Source: Rehmannia glutinosa
Lineage: Eukaryota > Streptophyta > Magnoliopsida > Lamiales > Orobanchaceae
Direction: 5' to 3'
Length of the DNA: 64,000 bases
NCBI GenBank assembly: GCA_016081115.2
Contig: CM071924.1
Location: 93,572,616-93,636,615 of the forward strand
Part shown: positions 21,769-31,708 of the stretch, one piece after another
Numbering within the stretch: position 1 is the stretch's first letter
Layout: each line of letters opens with the position of its first letter
Program-made: the position numbers and the translations under genes
The notes under the pieces: generated by a model
Told to the model about the DNA's origin: nothing
The model's input: only the letters and a program-made list of their open reading frames with translations
Database searches by the model: none

Positions 21769-24700
21769 TGTCACGCCCCAAACGCGACGCGACGATGATC
21801 AATCACTTAAACAGAAAATAAATCAACAGTCTAAACCCATGATACGAAACTTCAACTGAAAAGAGTCTAATGCAGCGGAATTAAAACAAACACAAGTACA
21901 AATTACATCTTAAGGTCTGACGGTATCCGCTTACAACCCAAGAGATTATCCGAATTTAACTTACAGTCCAAACAGAAATAAAATGAAGAAGTCCAATCAA
22001 TAATAAAAGTAAAAGGAATGTCTCTCCACATCAATGGTAGGGATTCAATCTGTGGTAGGTTCGACGTCTTCAACATACTCTTCATCTAAAGGTTAGAAAA
22101 CAGGAGGGGGTGAGACAGAAATCTCAGTGGATGGGGTGATCGTGTGCAAGTGTGGCGATATATATAGTTAATGCGAGAAATTTAGTTATATGAAAACGCG
22201 TGAGAGATGATGCATGATTTCACACACAGTCCACAAACGTCGTGATAAATATATTTAAGTAATATACTTATACAGTTTAAGAAATAGTTCGTGGTCACAC
22301 AGGCACGATGATTCAAGCAGACATGAGGATTGCGTACTGATGTGTAGCGCCAATCCCATGCAAGACAATTAGTGGTTGCGTACTGAAGTGTAGCGTCAAC
22401 CCATGCATTACAAGTAGCGGTTGTGTACTAAAGTGTAGCACCAACCAAACGTTCCATTCAACTCCGGAAATCGTGTGGATCAGACAGCGATTCCTTCGTT
22501 CTTCCTTGTAACTCCCCGTTCATGATGGTCCAAGACCTGTCACCTTATCGCTCCATAGGCAAAGACAAAATCCACGTTAGAGCTAACAAGGCTCGGATTC
22601 GTCATAATCATGATTATACCTCAAGTACTACGACCCGCTTCCCTCGACAAACTCCGTCCCTCGATTTGCGGGATTAGGACGATGGGGCCGAGAGTGGAAT
22701 AGCGGCCGAGAGTTGCCCGGTTCCATCCCCGACGTATCCATTCCGATCGTGAGCTCGACACACTAAGTTGACGGACAGAAAGTAAGTACACGTTCGGGTA
22801 GTCAACCAGCAATGAGTATTATTGATTTGGAAGTTAGTTCATGAAAAGTTTTCGAAAATTTGCGTAAGGTAATTATGGCGTTGGTGGAGTTATTTGGATG
22901 AAGATGATATCGGGAGAATAAGCAATCTTCGATATCTTGAAAGATTAGATGGAACATAAGTCCGTTATAGATTTTAAATCGCAAGACGAGGAAGTCGCCC
23001 CACGATCGCGTATTAACTGGTAAAGACGATCCGATAAATCAAGGAGTTTTGAGAAAATAAATTATTTTAATTAAGAATTGAAGTCAGAGGGTCCAGGGCT
23101 GTTTTAGTAAAAGGAAAATAATTTGAGTTAGGACCTTGATAAAAAAAAAATTTACAATTTAACTCCGTTTTGTAAAAACCAATACTTTTGAGGTTAAAAT
23201 TGAATTAATAAATATCCCGACCTTGAAAATTTATGAGGTCAGTTCCTAAATTCTCCAAATTGTTCAGAGATTCAGTTCTGGAAATTGTATTTTGGTCCTC
23301 AAGTTTAATCTTTTACAATTTGGTCCCTCAATTTTTATAAAATTACTTTCCAAGCTCTAAACACTTGGATTTTTGGAATACACTTAAAATACGTTATTTC
23401 TAGTCCCTTAAGAGTTAAAATTTTAAATTTTAAAATTAGGGTCTGGTACAGTTTTTAAATTTGCAAAATAGCCCTTAAAGTTCTCAAATTTTACAATCAA
23501 GTCCTTGGGCTTTTAAGGGTTGATTTTATTTATCTAAAAACTCTTAAAACTTTATTAAAATATCAAAACATAATTTTTGAACCTGAGTTCAGTCCCAAAA
23601 ATCGAAAATTACAGAGGGGTCCCTTAAGTTTTATTTTCTTGCAATTAAGTCCACCAACTTTCTATTTTTGCATTTTAAGTCCAAAAGTTAAAATTTAATC
23701 AATTATGCTCGACTTGTCCAGGTTATAAATCATTCAAAACATAGATTTCAAGAGTCAAACACATACATATTCTTCTCATACAAAATTTCATCAAGTATAA
23801 CAATAAAGTGTGCATGTATGCCCTATTTTTCGATAAATCGCATTTTTGAGCAACACTTGAGAATTTTTCCAACTTGATACAAGAAAATAGCATGCAATAC
23901 ATAATATATATATATATATCTCAAGTGCTCAAAATCAAAATACTACATGCATTTTTAAGTAAAACACCTAGAAGTTGAAAGAATTTTTCCACCCACCTTA
24001 AAAATGAACTTGTTGGTGAAAGATGAAATAAATCACTATTGAAGGAGAAGTGACTTAAGTCAGCCCCTAGGTTAAGGAATACCAAAAAAAATATTGGAGT
24101 TAGGAAATGAAGTTAAAAATTTAAGGAAAGAACAAGGAGGTGAAGAAAATTGGTAAAACTACACTTACCTTGTGTAGTAGATGAAATGAGACTAGTAGAT
24201 GTCTCAAAATGGGTCTCTTTACTCACTCTTAAAACAACTCTTAAGGTCAGCCCCTAAAAGTCCAAAAATGAAAATGGAGTATCAAAATTTTGGAAAATAG
24301 AAGAGAAGAAGAAAATGTACTAAAAATCCCATTTTTTACCTTATAGTCCAATTTCTTTCACAATTTCTTGAAGTCTAGTCAAGATGGTTCCAAGTCTCTA
24401 TTATCTTCAAGTTGTCTTCTAAGTGTACCTCAAACCAAAAATCAAACTTAGGTTAAGGAGTGAAGAGGATGAGCTAGAAATATCAAAATGGATTGAAGAA
24501 GAAAATCTCTTACCTTGTAGTAGTGATAGTTTCGAAAATAAAGAAGTAAGAAGAGTTTTTTTTTAAGTGTTTGAAGAAATAAGAAAGTGTTTGAAGATAT
24601 GAAGAAAGTATTCTTGAAGTTATGAAGAAAGCGTGCTTGAAGATATGAAGAAGTGTTTGAAAATATGAAGAAATGTTTGAAGATATGAAGAAGTTGTGTT

Positions 24701-25586
24701 TGAAGATATGAAGAAATATTTGAAGATTTGAAGATTTGAAGAAGAAGATGAACTTATGCTTAGAGAAAATGTTGGAGGATTTTTGGAGAGAAGTTGGAGA
24801 GAAGATTTGTGTTTTGTTTTGGTTAAATGATGAGTTAGGATAATAATTGGGGAAGTTAGGACATAAATTAAATAGTTAGGATACTTTCTTAGGGACAATT
24901 GGCCAAAAGCTAAGTTTTAGAGAGAAATTTAAAATTTGTTGAGTTGACTAATGGGGTAGTGAGATTTGTAGAGAAAATTATTAATTGTAGGCTTGGAAGA
25001 CATAAGATAAAATAGAAATAAAATTATCAAAATTTTATTTATTTTTTTGTCCAATAATAATTTTGTTGGGAGATACAAAATGATAAAACAGTGGTAGAAG
25101 AAAAATTGAGTTATTTTCCCCATTTAAAGTGGTAATTTCGAAAACTAGGGAAAAAAATAAAAAAAATATTTGGTTTCTTTTCATTATAAAATTGAGGGAA
25201 AAAATAAAATGTATAAATATCCATAATTAAATATTTAGAAATTTAAAATAAAGATGTGAAATAAGAAATGTATAATTGAAAACTAAATTGGAAGTTGGTT
25301 GGGATGAATTATAGAATAAGATGAAATATTTGGATAAGGATCGAAATGTACTCCTGAATTTTCGAGGGTCTAATATTTCTAAAGTCGTAGTTAACCGTTC
25401 AAGTATTAATACTAGAGGAAAATTTAAGATTGTTAAGCTCGCAAATGAGGAAGACGTAATTGACGTTGGAAGAAATGATTAAAAGTCGGGTCGTGTTTTA
25501 TTAATAACGGGTTCGTGTTACTAAACCAAATAAATAAATCACTGCATAACGTCGTATCTCACATCGTGAAAATTCGGGGCGTCACA
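21769..25586. mobile_element. Solo LTR, 3.8 kb, Tekay/Del-like termini
   Basis: Starts TGTCACGCCCC and ends GGGGCGTCACA, inverted 11-base ends. The 5-base duplication AGATA flanks both sides (21764-21768 and 25587-25591). There is no coding region, primer site or second copy, so this is a single LTR left by recombination between two LTRs. Length and TGTCACGCCCC ends fit the long LTRs of chromoviral Tekay/Del elements (family knowledge; lineage is an inference). Internal features: three diverged ~60-bp repeats with TGCGTACTGAAGTGTAGC (22325-22440) and a GAAGATATGAAGAA-rich run (24550-24760). Confidence 0.85.
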
Positions 25587-25591
25587 AGATA

Positions 25592-25880
25592 CATATATGT
25601 AACGAATTAAATATATATAAATACACAGAATTGGTTCCAAAAAAATAGATCTAGTGAGTCCAAAACAAAAAACCAAACCCACTCCAATAAATTTTCAAAT
25701 CCATTTTAAATAACATATATAAGTTTGGGACGAAATTGAAATTAGGATCCACACCCACTATAATCTATTTTTCAAATGGACAGCTTGCTTGGTGCTGTTC
25801 ATTTTGACCTGGATTTTGGTTGTCAATAAAAGAAATAAAATAAAACTGGCATAAATAATATATAAGGCGACACATGAACC
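25592..25880. repeat. Dispersed block copy 2, right part
   Basis: GAGTCCAAAACAAAAAACC, AACCCACTCC and TTTTGGTTGTCAATAAAAGAAA match 29725-29890 in order and spacing. Confidence 0.6.
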
Positions 25881-26189
25881 ATGGGTATATTTCAAATGTT
25901 ATCGACAATTATTAATTAAATGTGTATAAAATACTAGTATTGATTAATTTTGGAGCTATCGTCATGAATATCTGTCCTGATCATGTAAATAGTATTTTTT
26001 TGAATGGATAAAAAAAACATAAGTATGTTCAGTGCTACTGATTGATGAATATTTGACTATTTTCAACAATAAATAATTAAAGATTGATTTTTATTTACTA
26101 ATCTATTTCAAAAATGGTATTTATAGAAAAAAAAGGAATTGAAGATTGCCAGTTTAAATAACCAATATAAGCGTTCGAATATTGAAAAA

Positions 26190-26310
26190 CCCATTTCATC
26201 TACTTTCTTTTAATGAGTTGGGAGAGTGGATGAATTCAAAGAAATTGAAGAGTTAATGTTCGAACCTGATCAAAACCCTTGCAAAGGTGAGCGATATTAG
26301 TTGAGCAATA
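26190..26310 (-). mobile_element. tRNA-type SINE, diverged copy
   Basis: The minus strand reads GCTCAACTAATATCGCTCACC, then TTTGCAAGGGTTTTGATCAG, GTTCGAACATT and TCAATTTCTTTGAATTCATCC, the same order as the SINE at 29453-29584. A target duplication is not clear. Confidence 0.6.
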
Positions 26311-26329
26311 CCATTTTTGATTTTTGCTC

Positions 26330-26570
26330 CAAAATTAATATGGTAACTACTATACACGTGTCAATCATCCGTGCGGTGGAATAGGAGATGAAACACCATC
26401 CTGTAATAGAAGATCCCATCCGTACACCTGTACACCATCCAACATAGTGGAACAGGTAGTGGAACACAAAAAGTACAACAAGAAATCTGTTCCAGGGGAG
26501 GATAGCCTTTTCTCCAAAGTGAAAAAGTTTTATAGTCATGTTTTCCAAAAACATGTTTTTAGCAACACTA
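26330..26570. other. Intergenic, nothing recognised
   Basis: The minus-strand ORF 26297-26554 has no family resemblance and overlaps SINE sequence. Confidence 0.4.
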
Positions 26571-26571
26571 C

Positions 26572-27440
26572 AACATAAATGACATTAGTTAACACAAAAT
26601 TGTAGCACTTTTGCACAAGATACATTATGTAACACATGTTTGTAATATTTTTTATATTATAATACTTATGTAACACTTTTGCAGCACTTTATCAATATGT
26701 CAAGTAACGGTTTTAAAAAGTAACATTTTTCAAGTATCATTTTTTTTTGTTATTTCTTTTTAAACACAAATAAATATCACTTTAATTAAACAACACTCTA
26801 TGTAACACTATATTTTATTAATTGTAATATTTGGCTACATTTTGATAACACAAAATTACAACGCTTTCATTAAATAATGCCAACAATTTATTTAATTAAT
26901 TGATAGCATAAAACAGTTGAAGACAAAAGGCAACACTAAACATAAAAATAATAGACATTATGTACTTAATTTGTTTTTTTATTAAATTTTTGTTTTCTAT
27001 TTATAAAGTCTTTCTATTTTTTTTATATTTTTTATGGAAATAATTCATTCCGTCGTAATACCGGCAAAAAATTCGTAGGTAAATATTTAGTTCTGATTAT
27101 TTTTAACTGAAGGAAACCAATTTCATTGGTAACCTTTTATTTATTTGTTTACTTTTTTAAGAAAATATTTACCAATGAAAATTGATGCTGTCAATAATTA
27201 CTTAAGAATTTTTTCTATCGCCAAATCACTTTTTCATTATTTATTTATTAATTTTTTTAGCGTTAGAATTTTTTAATCTGCTAGTAAATTAATTTTATAT
27301 TTTTAGATTTATTTATATCTACCAATGGAAAATTAATCAATTGATAATTTTGTTTTATATATTTTTTGTATTTTTTATTTTTATTATGTCCTTTTATAAT
27401 AATATAATATGATTTAATATAAATTTTATTGGTAATAAAA
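26572..27440. mobile_element. Possible CACTA-type element with TAACAC repeats
   Basis: ACACTACAACATAAATGAC at 26572 is followed by many TAACAC, GTAACACT and GCACTTT words over 350 bp. A second zone (27050-27370) has ACCAATGAAAATT, ATTTCATTGGTAA and ACCAATGGAAA words in both orientations. The ends are imperfect and no partner terminus is certain. Confidence 0.35.
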
Positions 27441-27991
27441 CGTTAAATGCATGTAATGAATAAAGAAATTGGGAGCCTTGGCTACGGCGAATGAGTAGGG
27501 TTTGACTTCACACATTCTCATTCACTCATTGGTAAATCACAATTTTTTGTCCCTCAAAAAAAAAAATCACAATTTTTGTTTTCTGGGAAAATCTCAAATT
27601 CTAAATAGAAATTAAAAAACTAATTTTAATTGAGGAGCAAAGAAAATTGAAGAGACACAATGCGCTGTGGATAAATTTTACATTTACCTATCCCGCCTCT
27701 AAATTATATTTTTGTCATTCAACTTAATAGTTTAAGTGAGGTATTTTAGTCTATTAATTTTTTTACATAAACATTCATCATTTTAGGATAGTATATAATA
27801 TAATATATACATATAATATATATATAGTATAAATAATATTATAATATAATAAATAGTAGTAGATAGTAGATAATAGATATTAGATTGACATAATTTTTTT
27901 TTAATTAAAAATAATTCATGAGAATATATTGTTACCCGAAGGTTTTTTGAATGGTTTGATGCTAGAGATAGAGATGATGACATAATTCCAT

Positions 27992-28592
27992 CAGGGCCGG
28001 CCCTGAGGGGGTGCGGGGTGGGCGACCGCCAAGGGCTCCCAATTTTTTGGGGCCCTAAACTTATATGAGTATATATATACATATATAAGTATATATAATT
28101 TGTTATATTTGTAAATTTTGTGCCATAAAAATTACTTATTCGATTGAGGCCCATATAATATTTAATTGAAAAAAATAATTTCCAAAAAATCAAAAAATGT
28201 ACGAAGTTCATCCAATATCTTCTCCAATTTCTAGAATTATCTTCTATATTTTTTCTCTCATACAACTTGACTGCAACAACAGATCTCTCAGCAGAAATTT
28301 TTTTTTCAAAACTAAAATTGATAAAGTCATACTTGCATTCAACTATGTCCCATATACATTGAAACAGAAATGTAGGAAAAACTTGATTTTGAAGACCTTA
28401 TTGATGATTTTGATTCGCAAAATGCTAGAATATCTAAATTTTTTAAAATAATTATTTGATTGTTTTTTTGTATGTTTGCGGTGGTGCACTCTTTCAAGTT
28501 TCAAACTTTTAGATGATGAGAAATGAAAAACTGCATGTGTAATATTCTTATTTTTCTATTTTTATATATAAGTCTTTTTTTTTGGGGCACTG
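27992..28592 (+). mobile_element. Internally deleted hAT element, 601 bp, 8-bp duplication
   Basis: Left end CAGGGCCGGCCCTGAGGG, right end GGGGCACTG (complement CAGTGCCCC). AATTCCAT flanks both sides exactly (27984-27991 and 28593-28600), the 8-bp signature of hAT elements. It retains only the end of the transposase gene. Confidence 0.8.
28197..28445 (+). pseudogene. hAT transposase C-terminal (dimerisation) fragment
   Basis: Three adjoining frames together give the C-terminal dimerisation region of hAT transposases of the zinc-finger MYM/TTF-like (DUF4371) group. YEVHPISSPISRI resembles the family's YPNISIALRI block. SKLKLIKSYLHSTMS (about 28305-28350) is the conserved FSKLKLIKxYLRSTMS motif. 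EKLDFEDLIDDF (about 28377-28412) is the tail. Two frame breaks and stops occur in 250 bp. The catalytic part is absent, consistent with an internal deletion of the host element. Confidence 0.75.
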
Positions 28593-28754
28593 AATTCCAT
28601 TATATAATTTGCGTATCATTTATTTTCTTTCTTGATCACATATTAAAGTATGAATAATTATATCATCTTCACCACAATTTTCATTCAAACTTGTGCATAA
28701 ATCTATTCAATGTAGAGATTTTTTTTTTTATTCCAAGTGTAGACAAATTTGTTG

Positions 28755-28848
28755 ACAATTACTTGTATAAGATTAATCGATGGTATCGCTAACCCTTTAT
28801 AAGGGTGTTGATCAGGGTTCGAATCCTGTACTTTCAGTTTATTTGAAA
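28755..28848 (+). mobile_element. tRNA-type SINE, partial copy
   Basis: GATGGTATCGCTAACCC, TTTATAAGGGTGTTGATCAG and GGTTCGAATCCTG resemble the head of the other two SINE copies on the opposite strand. GGTTCGAATCC is a good RNA polymerase III B box. The sequence is cut short by the MITE half at 28850. Confidence 0.55.
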
Positions 28849-28849
28849 T

Positions 28850-29035
28850 TTATCCCCTCAAATTTCAGGTCACGTGCTTATCACTTGACGGATTCCTGCG
28901 AAAATTCCAATCGGCAGTGGGATTTGTCCTCAAATTGATACAATTTGTAAATTACAGGGTGTTTTTGAAAAAGTAAAATCGAGTGGGACTAGTTTTGACA
29001 CCTCCCCAAAGTTATGGGACCAAAATTGTAATTTT
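28850..29035. mobile_element. One arm of the 15884-type Mutator-like MITE
   Basis: CAGGTCACGTGCTTATCAC, GATTTGTCCTCAAATTGATA, AAAATCGAGTGGGACTAGTT and TATGGGACCAAAATTG match one arm of the 543-bp element at 15884-16426. The other arm is missing. Confidence 0.75.
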
Positions 29036-29344
29036 CCCATATACTAATTACTGAGATTTTAGCATTGAAGTATTAAGCACATATCTTGTTTTTTATTTTT
29101 ATTATAATTAATTATTATTTAGTTTATTATTAAATTTACAAACGAGTTTACAAGTTAAGTGGGCCATATCAGATTGATTCGAATCCAACCTATAATTAAC
29201 TGGCTGGTTATTCGGGTTTGACCCATTTCGACCCGTATCAATGAAGTCTAGAGCAATATCCATTAATTTTGTGTTAAGTTCGTGTTGAATTTGTGTGTCA
29301 GGTTCGAAATTGATACTTCTACCTGGAGTATAAAATTTGTAAAT

Positions 29345-29960
29345 GTTGATTGGAGATGCAATTAGTGAGGGTGAATTTATCACGATTCGGTATTATTCCA
29401 TTAAAATTTGTAAGAATCTTAAACATGAATTTGGACCTATCAGTTTAATTACCATTTTTTTCCAATAAGTTGGGAGTAGTGGTTGGAGGGATGAGATAAA
29501 TTTCAAAGAAATTGAAAGATACATGATTCGAACTCTGACTATTACAAAGGGTGAACGATGCCACTTGAGCTACAAGCTCGTAGTCCTATCAGTTTAATTA
29601 CTTTATTTAAGTCATTTTAAATTATTAAAAATAGAATACGTATATACAGTCAAATATATTTGGTACTTTCCTAAAACTATTAAAACATATTGCGTAAATT
29701 TATATACTTACCCGAGAACTGGTTCGAAAGCGAGTGGATTTAAAACAAAACGCCAAATCCACTCCTAATTTATTTATAAATTTAAATTCATTTAGAAACA
29801 TGAGTATGGTTCATGATTGAAATTAATCTGAATCCGCTCAATTATTATCACCTACTTTGAAATGACTTCGATTTTTGGTTTGTCAAATAAGAAAGTACAA
29901 TCGGCATAATGAACAATGCAACGTGAAGGTCGCTAATAGATTAATTTGGTTGGGTCCATA
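29345..29960. repeat. Dispersed block copy 3, interrupted by a SINE
   Basis: Same order of words as 21573-21768 plus 25592-25880: TGTTGATTGGAGATGC, TTTGTAAGAATCT, GAGTGGATTTAAAACAAAA, AAATCCACTCC, TTTTTGGTTTGTCAAATAAG. Located about 1 kb upstream of the Tat element and hence in the former upstream region of the D27-like gene. Confidence 0.6.
29453..29584 (-). mobile_element. tRNA-derived SINE with 17-bp target duplication
   Basis: CCTATCAGTTTAATTAC occurs exactly at 29436-29452 and 29585-29601. On the minus strand the 132-bp insert begins near ACGAGCTTGTAGCTCAAG. It carries an A box (TAGCTCAAGTGG) and, about 35 bases on, a B box (GAGTTCGAATC), and ends in an A-rich tail (TGGAAAAAAATG). These are the features of a tRNA-derived SINE mobilised by a LINE. 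Not a tRNA gene: the rest does not fold as a cloverleaf. Confidence 0.85.
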
Positions 29961-30157
29961 ACAAACATTTTTATTCTTGCATTAATTAAATCATTAGCAG
30001 TTCAGGATAAACTGATAAAATAATATAGTTATCATAAAATAATAGCTTATATTATACACCAACCGCATCGTTTGTCAAACCCTCCGACTTTTCAATTAAC
30101 ACAGTGTGAAGACCGAAAAGAGTGGGGACTCTAACTCATCTCGAAGGGTTTCTAATA

Positions 30158-30397
30158 GGGTTAATTACAAAAAAGACCCTTAAATTTAGTCTAATTGCAA
30201 AAACATCCCACCTATCTTTGAGAATTACAAATACCTCCATTGACTTTACGTTTCTATTTTAAAAGTTGTAGAAAATACCTCAAGGGATGTTTGTAATAGT
30301 ACTTATAGTTAAAGAGGTATATATATTTTCGAAAGATAATTGAGTTTTTTTTTTTGTTTTTAGTTATGTCGTATCCAGAGTAGTTTTCGTAATGATC
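30158..30397. mobile_element. Decayed Mutator-like MITE
   Basis: The left end GGGTTAATTACAAAAAAGACCC followed by CTAATTGCAAAAACATCCC is a relative of the 17099 element. The right arm is much decayed (TTTTCGTAATGATCTCTTT). Confidence 0.45.
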
Positions 30398-30576
30398 TCT
30401 TTTAAATATGCGAAAAAACATGTTTTCTCTTTCGTTATTAAAAAAGCAAAAATTATAAAAATACCACCCAGCCTAAATCTTTGCTCCATTGCCCCCAAAT
30501 GCTTTCATCATGCTTCGATGGGCATGCACGATTCATTATATTAATGTTTTTGATAAATTTAATTTTTTAGGTAAAA

Positions 30577-30740
30577 ACTTGTATGAGACAGTTTCATGGA
30601 TATATTCCATGAAACGGATCCTACATGTATGTATGATTCCAACTCAAATCCAAACCCATAAAGAAACTCATGATTTTTTCGTTTTGTAGGATTCGTCTCA
30701 TGAAATTAAATCTACGAGACAGTCTCATACAAGAGTATGT
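30577..30740. mobile_element. Foldback MITE with TTGTATGAGAC ends
   Basis: TTGTATGAGACAGTTTCATG on the left and GACAGTCTCATACAAGAG on the right are inverted. Inner arms CATGAAACGGATCCTAC / GTAGGATTCGTCTCATG are inverted too. Confidence 0.7.
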
Positions 30741-30876
30741 CCCATTTTATTTACCACCTCATATTATAATTGTCATAAAGTATGTCCCATTTTATTTACC
30801 GTGTCCAATTTATTCATTATGAAAAATATATTTTGCAAAGATTTTGCAAAGATTTAGCTGTTGGATCGATGATATA
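30741..30876 (+). promoter_or_regulatory. Displaced upstream region of the D27-like gene
   Basis: Ends ATGATATA at the Tat insertion site. AGTATGTCCCATTTTATTTACC occurs twice (30743 and 30778). Without the Tat element this DNA would be joined to 41228, about 60 bp upstream of the D27-like ATG. Confidence 0.5.
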
Positions 30877-31373
30877 TGATTTAGGAAGGTAAATCAGATG
30901 TACCTGACCTAGGGACCCACAAAGCGAGGTGAAGTGTGTTCCGCGAAGCGACCCGGCCAAGGATCCCCAAAAGGCTAGGTGAGGTACTTTGTTCGAGGGT
31001 ACTGAAACAAAACGCACGTTAGGCTAGTAGGGATGGCTCCCAGCTAAGGCCCTCCGATGCCTAAGTCAGAATCAGGTAGTTGAGGTATTTAGAAAGCCAA
31101 AGAGCGAGGTAATTTAGAATAATGACAAGTTACCTTTTACCTTGATTTTCGTGTCGTATTTATAGTATTGTTCACCGGGTGAGACGGATCACCGTACACG
31201 TGGCACCCGATCGACGGTGAGGAGAGCACCAGCGAGCGACCCGACCCGTGTTTGGTCGGGTCGGAACCCACATAAAAAGCCGCGGATCCTGAGGGTACTT
31301 TGGTAATTTCGCGAGGCGAGGTCAAGATGGTCAACTCGACCTAGGCGAGGCTATGGTGGTAATTTCCACATCA
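30877..31373 (-). repeat. Tat element 3' LTR
   Basis: 497 bp, matches 40726-41222. Differences cluster around 31205-31265 (GAGGAGAGCACCAG versus GAGAGCCTCGCAGG). Confidence 0.92.
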
Positions 31374-31374
31374 T

Positions 31375-31383
31375 TTACTCCCG
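31375..31383 (-). promoter_or_regulatory. Tat polypurine tract
   Basis: Minus strand GGGAGTAAA directly upstream of the 3' LTR (TGATGTGG). Confidence 0.65.
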
Positions 31384-31540
31384 ATTACTTTAGTAATTTA
31401 TTGCTAAAAGTGACTCGATCAGCCTCCCGAATTGAGCGACATACGGCTAATTCCGGAATTGAAAAAGATCCTTCCATCCCTGCCGTTGAATTTGAATAAT
31501 CTCTTGATCGAGACCGTCGATTTTCCCGCCTTTCTCTCTC

Positions 31541-31549
31541 TATATATAG
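31541..31549 (+). promoter_or_regulatory. TATA box of the antisense gene
   Basis: TATATATAG preceded by the pyrimidine patch TTTCTCTCTC, about 165 bp upstream of the plus-strand ATG at 31709. Confidence 0.6.
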
Positions 31550-31708
31550 GATGGTTTTTCAAACCTTCACTATTCACATTTCCTACCCGGATCACCTCAT
31601 TTTGCTCGGTTCGTCCGCGACCTAGGATCTTGATCTCGTGCTCCTCCACTTCGCCTGACTTAGAGGTAGGTTTTCTTTTTCTCTCCACTTTAAATTTTCT
31701 TATTATTT

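Noticed and set aside
21599..21859. 86-residue ORF across the solo LTR border.
   Set aside because: It spans the junction at 21769 between intergenic DNA and the LTR, so it cannot be an ancestral gene.
24620..24898. Ser-rich minus-strand ORF.
   Set aside because: Low-complexity GAAGATATGAAGAA repeats within the solo LTR.
28770..28830. Possible tRNA gene (GGTTCGAATCC arm).
   Set aside because: No acceptor stem or anticodon arm can be formed; it matches the SINE copies at 26190 and 29453.
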